Below, in pieces: positions 19,426 to 30,105 of a stretch of 30,616 nt of DNA. A program made the position numbers and the translations under genes. Below the pieces are notes generated by a model. That model made no database searches. It worked only from the letters and a program-made list of their open reading frames with translations, and was not told the DNA's origin. How positions within the stretch are numbered: the stretch's first letter is position 1; each line of letters begins with the position of its first letter. Source of the DNA: Gloeopeniophorella convolvens (Eukaryota > Basidiomycota > Agaricomycetes > Russulales); the NCBI GenBank assembly GCA_022496205.1, contig WTXD01000139.1, positions 1 to 30,616 on the forward strand, given 5' to 3'.

Positions 19426-20044
19426 GGGGGGTAGGACAGAACAAGTGGTGGCTGCGGGTCGAGCGAGCGATAGCGTTTCAGACCCCGGCTCACGACGGTC
19501 CGGGGCAGATCTCTGGTAACTTGTATGGAAAGACGGATCTCCCACATTCCCCATCTGGGCCAATAGCGGGTGGGGATGTGGGCCGGTGTGGGGTAGTCGG
19601 GGTCCCTGAGTCAGACATGAGGTGAGGCGGCGAGGCGGCGAAGAGAATTCACCTTCCAATCTTCAAACTGACACCTCCGGCTGGTGAAGTACTGAACGAT
19701 GAATCCCACACCACCATATAGCCGGTCCCAGAGGAACGTTCTGTCCGAATGGGCTTGGGACGAGCGGTGCGCGCTTGCTGTGGCGTTTTCAAAGTTGCAC
19801 TGCGATCACGAGCTCGTAGATTACAGCCATCTGTTACGCGTGAGTCATGGACGAAGAATCAGAAGAGGGAGAATTTATACCCGTGGTTGGCCTAGGACGG
19901 GCTCGCGAATCCACGAGCGCTCTCGGTGGAGATAGAGCACATGAGCGGGTGATTCACGGAGGATATACCCGGTCTCGATAAGCTCGAATCACCTTCACTT
20001 CAAACCTGACATTGCGCCGCGCCTTGACAAGCTTGAATCTGAGC
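19426..20044. promoter_or_regulatory. Shared divergent promoter of membrane paralogs 2 and 3
   Basis: This 619-bp gap separates two divergently transcribed paralogs. CATATAG (about 19715) and AATTTATAC (about 19871) are AT-rich candidates for core promoters. The GCGAGG inverted repeat of the other divergent promoter was not found here. Confidence 0.45.
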
Positions 20045-20927
20045 ATGATCAGCCCAGATAGCGACGAACGCGCGCCACTCACCGGTCACAAATTCGATGG
20101 TGGCGACGAGGACTTTGTCGACATCCCATCAAAGCCTACTGGTCTCTTTCCGTGGAGGGGGCTGCTCGTTTGCTTCGCCGTAGCTTGCCTCTCCTTCATC
20201 AACCTCACCCTACTTCCCTTCAGCCTCACGTCTAAGAAGCTCACCGATGCACAAATGGCCGCTCTTCCCTTCCCTGATCAAGACGTAGGGCTGGACAGAG
20301 CCGCACAGACCATTCCCATTCCCCCGCGCTACGCATACGAATGGCCTTACAGCGCTACAAGGTTAAGCCGTAAGGCAAAGAACACTGTGTACGGCCGCAG
20401 TACACAGGTATATGTCTCCGTAGAGGTGATCAGCCTTTCTTTGACTCGGGGAAGGGGCTGACGGCGACGATAGGATTCGACCCTGCTGCGCTTCGCCGCT
20501 GACACCATGTCTAATGGGTCCGGGACGTGTGTGCTGTCTTGGCTCCCGCTCTCCGCAGCAGGGACCCAGGCAGCAAACCTGACGATGAAGGGCGACGTTA
20601 CTGACCTCGAGGTCTGGTCCGTATTCCAGCCCGGCCAGGCCGACAGCAGTGGCATCGACTTCGGTACGCTCTCCTGGGGAAGTCGACCATCGGGCGCGGA
20701 GATGCTTGGAGCGCTGAACCTTGATGCGAAGCCGAACTCCACCACTGTAGAGTTCCCGTGTGGGGGACAGTCGAGCCTTGTTATCGAGCTGCGTTGCCAG
20801 CGGGTGGCGTGTCACGTCAGCCTCAATGATCCCGGCTTAAGAACCGGTATGCGTTGCATGTTCTGTTCAAAGTCTTCGATGCTAGATTGGATGGACAGGT
20901 TTTGCATTGGGAAGGCGTCAGGCATAA
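20045..20927 (+). CDS. Single-pass membrane protein of an unrecognised family, paralog 3
   Basis: Exons 20045-20425, 20474-20846 and 20899-20927 (introns 48 and 52 bp, phases 0 and 1) give 260 residues. The first ATG in frame is at 20045. The helix is at 38-60, then LTLLPFSLTSKKLTDAQMAALPF, near-identical in plan to paralog 2. The lumenal part has GTCVLSW, DLEVWSVFQP, EFPCGGQ and ELRCQRVAC, giving four conserved Cys. The tail exon encodes GFALGRRQA. The intron positions and phases are the same as in paralogs 1 and 2. The gene sits between paralog 2 and the methyltransferase. Function is unknown; topology and position suggest a secretory-pathway partner of the UstY proteins. Confidence 0.82.
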
Positions 20928-21320
20928 TTGCCAGCGGATAGTATTCGTTTCAAGTGGTGAGCGTTGAACGGAGGATTTCGCAGCGGGACTGCATGGGCGG
21001 GCCGTTTCGGCCGTAGAGCACGTGATACAACATACTATGAGCGTTGTCGGCCTGGCCCTTGCGCCGACTCGTCGGATGGCACTCTGCTTCAATACCACCG
21101 TATTCTCTCTGTCGTTGCCACTATCATATATTCTTCCATCATGATTCTATCAAATCAAAACCCTTTGGTTGTCATCCTGCATGGTGAAAACTCTCTGAGA
21201 CGCCAAGCTAGCGTTGGGAGATCATGTAGCGAGTCCAGAAGCTGAAGCTCGCGCGATCTGTGGTGGAACACTGCCAGATTGAAGGATACCAGTTGGGCAC
21301 AGTACATGAATCTGCACATA
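20928..21320. other. Intergenic between convergent genes
   Basis: It carries the 3' sides of paralog 3 and of the methyltransferase. No reading frame with support was seen. Confidence 0.5.
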
Positions 21321-22226
21321 CTAATTCTGGGTGAAGCTAGCTACCCATACATCCATTGACCGGACGCCCTTCAAACCCCCGACCACCTCGAGGGCCGCCA
21401 GCGTCGCCTCCCTCATCGCTACAACAGCACTTCGCTGCCTAACGTCTGCCACGAATGTTTCTATTTCCATCTTGAACTTCGCGCTCCTCACTAAATCAAC
21501 CTCCCACCTCCCATCAAGTATGTTATCTGCGGGTACTACCGTCCTCTCGCTCACGAACGTCCATTCAGCTGCAGTCGCAGCCTCTTTGATGGCAGCTGGC
21601 GTTGCAGCGTAGCGGATGTTCGAATGGGGGTTTGTCTTCTGTGACTCCAGCGCGGCCTGCGTCAATGCAGCGAGGATGTGAGGGTGGGCAGCAGGGTTTG
21701 ATGCCTTGAGGCTCCATTCTGCGATGAAGATGGAACGCGCGCGCTTCACGAGCGCGGAGAGCGTCGCTGCCAGCACGGAAGGGTCGTGGAAATACCAGAT
21801 GCATAGAGCGAGCACCGCAACGTCGTACGTTGTTTCGTCGCTTTCGAGGAACGCGAGAGGGTCGGCTTGTTTCCACGTTATCCGCGAGCCGAGGCGGCCC
21901 GAAGAGATGTGCTCTTGCGCCTGTCCAAGCGTAAAAGGCGAACCTTGCAGGGGTGAGCGGGCGCCGAGCGCTGGACCATGCGACATACCATAGTCAAGGG
22001 GTCCAGGATCAACGGCAGTAACATGACCACCAGGGCCAACGATCTCAGCAAGTACGGTCGTCGAATCGCCTTGACCACACCCAACCTCCAGAACGCGGGC
22101 ACCGCGTTTGATAGTTGCATGCGACAAGATCGCAATGCGGTGCTCGGTCGACTGCAACTGAGATGGGAAGCCTTTAGGCCCGTACAGGCTCTGAGAAGCG
22201 ATATCCTGAACGTTGAGGGTGGTCAT
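21321..22226 (-). CDS. Class I SAM-dependent methyltransferase
   Basis: A single exon encodes 301 residues from the ATG at 22226. Motif I VLEVGCGQGD is at residues 45-54, the acidic ribose-binding motif AVDPG at 71-75, and YDVAVLALCIWYFHDP near 134-149 fits motif IV and its surroundings. No signal peptide is present, so it should be cytosolic. It resembles small-molecule methyltransferases rather than rRNA or protein enzymes, but its substrate is not evident. Ustiloxin-type pathways include a methyltransferase (UstM), which makes it a plausible tailoring enzyme. A DNA transposon begins 30 bp upstream of the start codon, so its native promoter now lies beyond 28617, 6.4 kb away. Confidence 0.85.
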   Translation of the reverse strand: MTTLNVQDIASQSLYGPKGFPSQLQSTEHRIAILSHATIKRGARVLEVGCGQGDSTTVLAEIVGPGGHVTAVDPGPLDYGMSHGPALGARSPLQGSPFTLGQAQEHISSGRLGSRITWKQADPLAFLESDETTYDVAVLALCIWYFHDPSVLAATLSALVKRARSIFIAEWSLKASNPAAHPHILAALTQAALESQKTNPHSNIRYAATPAAIKEAATAAEWTFVSERTVVPADNILDGRWEVDLVRSAKFKMEIETFVADVRQRSAVVAMREATLAALEVVGGLKGVRSMDVWVASFTQN

Positions 22227-22247
22227 GATATGCTGGAATTGGGGACG

Positions 22248-22255
22248 GGTGTACC
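22248..22255 (+). repeat. Target-site duplication, left copy
   Basis: GGTGTACC precedes the left inverted terminus and is repeated exactly at 28610-28617. One extra base on each side (GGGTGTACCC) also matches, so the precise edge is ambiguous by one or two bases. The 8-bp reading makes the termini CA..TG. Confidence 0.85.
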
Positions 22256-25200
22256 CAAGGGGGTCTCGAACCTGCAGTCAGAAACCGGGGGTCGCATTTT
22301 CTCAATACCGATAGGGGGGTTGGACTAACTAGGTATGTAAGCAGGCACGTGATTAGTCATCAGGGACATCTACCAAATAAGGAAAGATAAGATTAAGACA
22401 CGTCGCTATCTGTGTTTCCCTCGCGCGCTGGGAACTTCTCCCAACTCCCGCGTTCAACCCACGCCCGCCAGCCACTCTCCTTCACTTGCACCATCCCTCT
22501 ACAGACGTCCGATATCAACGACGTCTCTGCTTTTTGCTGGCCGTTGCTTTGCATGAAGTGCAGGTCCAGCCTTTTGCCGGCTCCACAAGTTCAACACATT
22601 CCAAGTGAAACTAAGGGCGGGATTTGGGTGGGATCAGAGCGAAGAGGACACCGGGTGAGCACTGTTACTGACTGAAGAAAAACTCACACTCACCCATATC
22701 GTATCGCAACCTCCCCACGCACACATGATCGAGTCTTTGGCACCCGCAACGGCCTCATCCCCACATATACAGTGCCGAACCATTGCCAGGTCAAGTCCCT
22801 TGCGCTTCCTCCTTGTCCGCGTTGGCTCGCCTCCACTTGCCGAATCTCCTCCACCCGCCGGCTCTCCGGGGTGAGATGTGCCGTGTGCTTCACACGCATT
22901 GTTCGTGTGCTCTATATCTGCAGCTTCCTTGCTCGATGGATCACCTACGCGTATTGTGAGTACAAGAAACACCATCCTACAACGCGAGCAGCTTACCGGT
23001 TTCAAGTCCGCGACTGGGTTCACCCCCAGGCGCATCTTCCATCAAGGGTTGCGCATCCTCGATAGTCCCCGTTTCGACTACAAGAGTACCGGTCCCCAAC
23101 GCTTCTGGAGCGCAGTCAGAGGCTGACTCCAAAGTCAGATCGCAGTGCTCGGGCTCTCGCGCGGGCGGAGACATCTTGCAGGTATCCTCGGCACCTATCG
23201 GAGGTATCTCCGAGTCTTCATAGGGACCGTGGAGAATGTCATCATAGGGGAGATCTGCCACACTCGTTGGCAGCGCATCCTCTTCTTCCGACACCGGATC
23301 TGAGTACAGATAGTCGCCGGTGCTTTCGGCATCTTCGTCTTGTGAGCTGACCTTCAATGTCGATCTAGATACAAGTCAACCTTGATTCGCCGGAGGAAGC
23401 AGTCCACCAGACGCACTGTGCCGCATTTCGGGAGCTGTGTGCCTCGGAGATCACCAGGTTACATACATCTTGCTTCTTCTTCCGTGGCTCAACCTGCTTA
23501 GCACGGGCTTTCCAGACACGGTCCATCTCGTGCAGTTCATTGTCGTCAAGCCTCCATAGGTCTTCATAGGTCCCTGCAGGCACAGACGGATGGACGCGTG
23601 CGAAGTGAGCTTGGATATTGTAGCGCCATACAGCAGGTGAGTTGGAAGGACACAGTGGACAAATTAGCGGAACGTTACTACAAGGCGAGGAAGCGGTGGA
23701 CTTTGCGGCGACGGCATACGAGAATTTGACAAAGTTGGCACATGTACTCCGTTCGCGTAGGATTCCGAGGTTTCGGTTTTGTCCTTTTGTCTTTTGAGAA
23801 AGATTTGACACCCGCCCCACGACCGTAGGCAAAGTCCACAGGGCTCGATTGTACGGTCTACTGAGGAATCGTGGAGGATGTGGCTGCCAACGTGTTCCAG
23901 GATCCGCTGGGCGTTTGAGGCATCGAATCGGAATTCGGGAAGGCACTGTGGGCAGCAGAGAGACATCGATTCGTGAACATCGTGCCTCCCTTCTGCAACA
24001 AAGCAAGCCTTCCCTAGACGAAACGTCACATGATGCCTGGTGTCCAGGATATGAAGAGCGTACCTGCTGGCTCACGGTATGGGAAATCGTTGCTCGGCTT
24101 GATAGATGGTACAACACGCGCATGCGTGTACATCACCCGGTCGTGAAGTGTCGAAGCCAATGCAACTAAAGTAGGACTGTCGAGAATGAAGAATGTGCTG
24201 GCCCCACCCGGGGCTTCACGCATCCCCATTAATGGGTTGATCGGATGAATGAGAGCACCCGGGACCGTGAGCGTGATAGGGAGCAGGCGCGAAGAGCGCC
24301 AGTCACATTTCTTCGAGGGATCGTCAGCGTCAGTCGCCGGGATGAGACTGATCACTTGATAGGAAATTTGAACCGCTTTCTCGTGTAGAACGGAAACGAG
24401 AACTTCTTCTACTGCCTGTGAGTTGAACTTGATGTTATTGATCTCGCCAAGGCATAGGAAGACGTGGCCATCGCAGCGAACAAGTGAAGCTACGGGGTCT
24501 GTGACTGAAATTCGCGGACCCTCCTGGAGATGAGCGAGGGGTCCAATGGAAGCGCTGCCGCCGTTCATGTACCTTGGCTCCTGCTGGACTCGGCGGAGAC
24601 GATCGGTTGAGCTAGAAGTCGTCTTGTACTTGAAGCGTTGCGCAAGCGCGCGTGCCTTACTGATTATCTCGCCTTTGCCATTGACGTCGATTTGATTCGA
24701 AAATGAAGCTCCCTTTGATGTTGCTGAAGTTTCGCCCCACTCGGCCTGCGAGGCAGCATCTTCCAAAGTGCGTAAACCCTCACCCATAAGATCGCTCTCT
24801 ACGGTGCTATCGGCAAGGGTGACAGGCACCTCAGGTTCCTCGATGTTGTCGTCCATGAGAGCGAGGACGCTGGTGTCCGAAGACTCCCCAGTTAGCAGGG
24901 GCTTCACCATAAGCGTTCCGAAGGGTGCCAAGATCGATGCGCCTGGTGTTTCGTCGATTGTACGAAGCTGTTCTGTTGTAAACGGGAATTTGTCTTCAAT
25001 GAAGCGTCGCCCACGCTTCCAGCATGTAGCCAAGGTGACGTCCTGGGGAACGACGCTTCCCCGCCATGCGCGCGGGCTAATATGATCAGCACCATGGACT
25101 GCCTGGGCATCCCTCGTAAGAGTAGGCAGATGTAAGCGCCGTGGTGCTCTGTCCCACTCTGGATGCTTTGCGAGGATATTTGCCACCTCAGTTGTGCCTG

Positions 25201-28200
25201 TGACTCGTAATGCAAGTTGTAACATGTCGAGGTTTGCATCGTTGCCAACCATGGTGCGCAGAATACCAAAAAGTGACTCGAGTCGATCAGTCCCGAGCAG
25301 GATCAAGTAGAATGGGCGCTCGGGCATGTCAACCTTCGCCTTTGCAACGCAGAAGAAGACGTTCTTGATCATGATCATGATGTCGATATAGAGCGCATTG
25401 GGGAGGAAGCGGGACTTGGCATCTTCGAATGTGTAGAGCGCCATGGCAAGATGGGCGGCGCTGCTAAGATGCCCGAGTTGCTCAGAGAGGGAGAGGTCGA
25501 CACATATGTATGGGAATATGAGGTGATAACACAAAGAACCGAACGCGCACAGTGTGTCGCGTGTCTGAGCATACGCTGCGTCCTTGGATGCATCTTCAGC
25601 TAGTGACTTGAGGGACCAGATGTCGCGTTCAAGCCGGTACGCGAGTTCGACATCTTGTTTATCAGCAGGGTTCAAGACGGACTGTACATGGGCCAAAGTA
25701 TGACCTGAATCCAAGAGGTGGCGACGCAGGAGTGCAGGAGTGATCCAAACCCCTAGCACGAGGGAACCTTTCTCGCGGAGTAGCACATTTCGTAAACGCT
25801 TGAACACAACGTGTTTGTAGTCTTTGTCTGCAGTGATGTCGTCATCGCCCACGTGGAGGTCCATGAGGGAGAGTGTTGAAAGGGATAGATATATAGATGA
25901 TGTCGGTGAGAGGAGCGACTTGAAGGTGAGGTGCACAAGTGCTTTGCCACGACGTGCTTCGCCGTCAGAGGCCAGGGAAACAATGCGAGCACGCGTCAAT
26001 GCTTTCTGAGAGTTTACAGCATTAATTGTTGTTTGCAAGAGGGTGACATGGTCTCGAGCGCTCTCGCGTTTGCAGCTTCCAGATGCGAGGATGGGGCGTG
26101 CGCTGTAGAGACGCGAGTCAGCGCTCAGCAAACCGATAGCGCCCACAGTCGCCTATCAACATGTGTCAGTCAACATCCCGAATGGGCAGACTGTTTTTTC
26201 CCACTCACCTCCGACGCGAGATGCACTTCTCCACGCTCAAGCTCATCAAACACAACATCCAAGTCCTTCATACTTGAAAACTCCAGGGAAGTATCTTTAG
26301 TGCATTCTCTGCAAAATCCTAACAAGTTATTTGTCTTGTCGTCCCACCGTGGGCGCTGCTCGATTGCCAACTCATCCCACATCAGCACTGCGTGGCACGG
26401 TCCTTCCGATGGCCCTGCGAGGATATCTACGATGGCTTCAAGTGCCGCCCGGATGTTTTGAGTAACTTCGGAAAGAGTTGGCATGGAGGGTGATGGCGCA
26501 AGGATCGGTATGTTCGTTCGCTTGCGGATTGTGGATGCCGCAGGTGTTCCAAAGACGCGTGCTGTCATATTTGCCAGGCGCGCTCCTCCGTAGCGAAGGA
26601 AGAGGGACGCAAGAAGATTGTCCCTCTCGTCAAATCCCTTGGGTCGGTAGACGCCATCTGCAGCTTTCTGGACCATCAAGAGGATGCTCTGCATGCTTGC
26701 ACCCCGATTGAAGCCCACGCGAAGGACTCGATCAATCCGCGGGATGCTCTGCGATGACACAGCAAGCAAGACCTTCTTCTGGGTGTCAAGAACCCCTTCG
26801 AGGCCAACAAGCTTGCGCGCATCGTTTAGGCGGCATAGCCTGAAGTTGTCGATAAGGTCCATCTTGTGCTTCAGAAGTTTGATCAGTCCACCGATTCCAT
26901 GGTACAGATATGCTGAACTCTCTTTGACTCCATGTTCGATTCGCCAAAGAATACCCTTTAGAAGGGTGCTTGTTGCGAGCGCTTTGCATGCGGTGCACCG
27001 ACCTGATGCTACGATCCTTGTGCACGCGTGCGCCCTTAGAACCAAGGCTCCGTGGTGGGTCTCATAATCCCAAGGAAGGCTCCACTTGTCATGAAGTCCG
27101 AATGGGTAGCTTGAGTGAGGTGAGCAACCCGTCGGCAGCGTAGGTGAGTACCTAGCACACAGCTGTGGACGCGCCTCAGGAGTCGCATGTTGATGACTCT
27201 CGTTAGATGGTGCTAAGGCATCCGGGACTCTGAGCACGGGGCCTGCGGGGATTGGGGGCCCATTGCTCTCTTTATGTTGTGTTTCTTGTATGGCATTATG
27301 TTCCTCTCCTTGAGATCTATCCGAGCCAGCTTAGTACACGCAAGATGAAGGAGAGCTAAGTAACGCACGCAATACGCATTGCTTCCACCAATATATTAAC
27401 CTTTCCTTCTAACAGCTCTGCATCCATCTCGTACTCCAAGACAAAATCCTTGATGTAGTCATGCAGTGCGTCCATCCCCATTGAGCCTCGTCGTACAAGG
27501 AGCGCAACATCCTTTGCTGTGGCACCGATGCCCATGAACCGAGTTAACTTGAGGTCCAGAGCCTTTCGAGCTTCACTGTCAACAACATAGGACTTCAGCG
27601 ACAGTTCTGCGAACCGCGCAAGTTGATCTGTGTCGGTCGCGCTCGGGATTGATGATGGTAAGTCCTTGATGGCATCCTTCAGTCGTTTAAGAACGCTCAT
27701 TGCCGTGCGCTCCTGAGATGCGCCACCACGACCTCCACCATAGGTGATTGGAGCTAGGTTTGAACTCATAGCCGTTGCAGGCGTGCATGCAGTAGCTGAC
27801 AATGCCGCATCCTCAGCTGCTCCTGCGGCGTCGTGACATGCGGCTGCCACAGTCGACATGATGAGGCTCGGTGGTGTCGCCTGACTTGGAACGGGGGTAG
27901 GTGTAGGGGCAGGATGGAAGAAAGATGTGAGCTTTGCCTGGAGGCCCGTCTGGGTTGCGCGGGCTGCTTCATCCATGTGTTTCGCCTTCTGGGTGCGACA
28001 CTTCTTGCTCCCAAGGTGTTGCTTTCGAAAGTTGTTAACTCCTCCATTCCCGAGCAGGATCTTCACGTTGCACTCAGGGCAAAGAACATGCCCATTGGCA
28101 TCGGCGACAATGTCATCGCTAGCAGACCCCTGGCCCCTGTCAACGACAAATGCCTCAGGACAAGTTCGATGCAACGCACCTCCAATGCCATAGTGCTAGC

Positions 28201-28609
28201 CAGAGGGTGGTAAAGAAGCTTGAAGATTCGAGGATATGGTAGTCTCTTGCGTACTGTAGTATCCACTGTATCTGTGTCTTGGTCTGCGTGGTTGACGACT
28301 TGCTGCGATGCTACTCAGTCCGATCCACCCAATTAGGGTAAGAGGCCTCCCCATAAGGCAATTTGACACACGCTTGAGGACACAAGCACGGATTCCCACA
28401 AAAATGACACACAGCAATATTAGAATAGTGCTCAAAATGCTAATTAGACACATTTCCAAACTTAATGGAGAGCTCTAGAGTGCCATCCGGCCATCCCTAG
28501 CCCGAAAATCAGCTGACTTAGGAGGGGGTGCAACTTTCTGATAGGGCCATCACCGGACCAACTAACTACCTAACGTCCGGTCCCGGCCTGCCGGTCCGAG
28601 ACCCCCTTG
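22256..28609 (-). mobile_element. 6.35-kb DNA transposon with PHD-finger transposase
   Basis: Both ends share the inverted terminus CAAGGGGGTCTCG, extended with two mismatches through ACC-GCAG. They are flanked by perfect 8-bp direct repeats (22248-22255, 28610-28617). One long multi-exon gene on the minus strand fills the interior. An 8-bp duplication and CA-start termini fit hAT or P-type elements. The presumed catalytic block DELAIEQRPRWD-KTN and LGTDRLESLFG-LR resemble P/THAP9-like transposases more than hAT, but I cannot assign the superfamily. Confidence 0.88.
22515..28174 (-). pseudogene. Multi-exon transposase with zinc fingers and a C-terminal PHD finger, frameshifted
   Basis: Exons that splice in phase are about 28174-27369, 27316-26209, 26152-24064, 24013-23381, 23346-22997, 22944-22694 and 22610-22515. 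The first exon has no ATG at its open 5' edge, so an upstream exon is missing. It encodes a CPEC-x-HLGSKKC finger. Exon 2 has DELAIEQRPRWDDKTN, a likely RNase H-fold catalytic Asp. Exon 3 has LGTDRLESLFGILRTMVGNDAN. Exon 4 has C2H2-like fingers (CCPQC..., EPCGLCLR, CPLCPSNSPAVWRY). The last two exons join into a complete PHD finger: CICG, CAWGGC, WFHLEC, CTSC. Between 23740 and 23800 the frame must shift by one base to keep FLKRQK and CANFVKFSYAVAAK in one protein, so this copy is probably inactive. Such genes are repeated in Agaricomycete genomes. Confidence 0.75.
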
Positions 28610-28617
28610 GGTGTACC
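28610..28617 (+). repeat. Target-site duplication, right copy
   Basis: GGTGTACC follows the right terminus (CCCCCTTG ending at 28609) and matches the left copy at 22248-22255 in full. Confidence 0.85.
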
Positions 28618-29455
28618 CAATCGACAAGTCGTTTGACTCGAGACTCAGCCTCGCGAGAGATTTAAGCACATCGACTATCATCTGTACATAATCATGATTA
28701 CTCAGGTTTGCACATGGAGACTGGGCGTGAGAGTTGTCGGCACCAACCCAGCGCCGACCGCCAAACTGTTACCCAGCTGACACCTCTATCGATGCGACAA
28801 GCGACCCTACTACCAGGTGAGAGGGCGGGTTACCGACTTCATGACACTGACGCGGACGGGTCGGGGAGGTGTCTATGACTCATAACGTATGAATAAACTG
28901 GTGTTGCGCCACATTGTGGTAGGATCTCGTACAGGCGCCGCGAAAGCCGGTACCGTGGGTGGGACGCGGTGGGTCGGGACGGACTATGTATCGCCCCGTG
29001 GGACAGCAATTCGATCTACTACCGGTCATCTGCTTCCGAGGGTTCCATACGTCTTCAACGCCCAAAGTCGAAGATACCATCCTCTGGATAATCGTAGCAG
29101 AGGGGTGCTTCTTTGTAATGAAAACCTAATAACTGATGGTGAGAACTACGGTCGTTGCGGAGTCCTATACCACACCTGAGTGACTTCTATTGGCACCGAA
29201 AGGCGGTCGAACTTCAATACATGCTTCTGCGTCACGTTTTTGTCAAAGATGGACTTTTCAGGATGCGTCGTATGCAGCGGGATCCCTGAAAATGCGCGCG
29301 CGTTCTCTGCATGAGCAGCTTGCCACTGCACTCTGATTAAATGATCAGAGAGCCTGGGTCATAACGACAATACGCACTTTGCTCCAAAGCCTGTCCAGTT
29401 GAGCGTGATGTAACCCTGTAAATACGGCTCAGCTTGTGAGTAGGTAATCACTAGC
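28618..29455. other. Intergenic; contains the displaced upstream region of the methyltransferase gene
   Basis: Before the transposon arrived, the first part of this block was joined to 22247 and so lay directly upstream of the methyltransferase. CCTCGCGAG at 28649-28657 matches a word in the UstY/paralog-1 promoter. An AT-rich ATTTAAGC follows. Open frames further right lack domains. Confidence 0.5.
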
Positions 29456-30104
29456 TGTCACGAACACTAAGGCCTCAAGGAGGTCGAACTGCTCAGAACA
29501 CTAGAGCAAATCCAGCCCTACCAGTAAATACCCTACGCGTCGCTCACAATGCGACGCGTACCACTCACATTGCGACTACAAGTCGAAATGCATCACGTGA
29601 CCCTTCACCCCCATTCCTCGCCCTACTCCCTAATGGCCAATTAACCCTGGAATACCCCCAAGATCCCGGACTAGGGATCTCTCAGAATGGCCATATTACC
29701 GTCCCAAAGTAACCAGAACCTTGATCAAGGTGAAACACTTCATGCGTCCTCTTTGGGACTCTGATCATCAAGAACTCCATGGGGCCTCAAGCCCCACTCT
29801 GCATGGAATCTAAGAAGCGTATCAGAGAGGAGAGGTTATGGGGAATCCCCTCTGGAATCCCCATCAGTAATTAGACCAGATTCGTCTGGGGGTCTCCAGT
29901 AGTATATAAGACCCCCATGTATCGCCCAGTGGTCCTCAGACTGTCCATCTGTGGCACTCTCATCTGTACCTAGCACTGCAATAGCACTGTTAGTGTGTTC
30001 CCACTCGTCCTGCATACTCGCAGCTCATCTTCTGTCTCCCCCTTGTGACGCTCTCCAAACCCTCTGCTATCCTCTCTGCGCGCACCCGCGAGTGAGTCCT
30101 GACA
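29456..30104 (+). mobile_element. Complete LTR of an LTR retrotransposon, plus orientation
   Basis: The 649-bp repeat opens TGTCA and closes TGACA, a perfect 5-bp inverted terminus. A TATA box (TATATAAG at 29903-29910) lies at about two thirds of its length. Its first 342 bp match the inverted copy at 1-341. Just downstream, TGGACAGTCTC at 30107 is placed like a primer-binding site, which would make this a 5' LTR. Confidence 0.88.
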
Positions 30105-30105
30105 T

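Noticed and set aside
15840..20927. Membrane paralogs as extra UstY proteins
   Set aside because: The topology is similar but no HxxHC motif is present in any of the three, and the Cys pattern is different.
28889..29179. Plus-strand 96-codon open frame
   Set aside because: No domain, signal peptide or homologous block elsewhere in the window.
1..30104. Giant transposon with long inverted terminal repeats
   Set aside because: The inverted repeats are LTRs with TGTCA..TGACA ends, a TATA box and a following primer-site/gag region, so they are retrotransposon ends.
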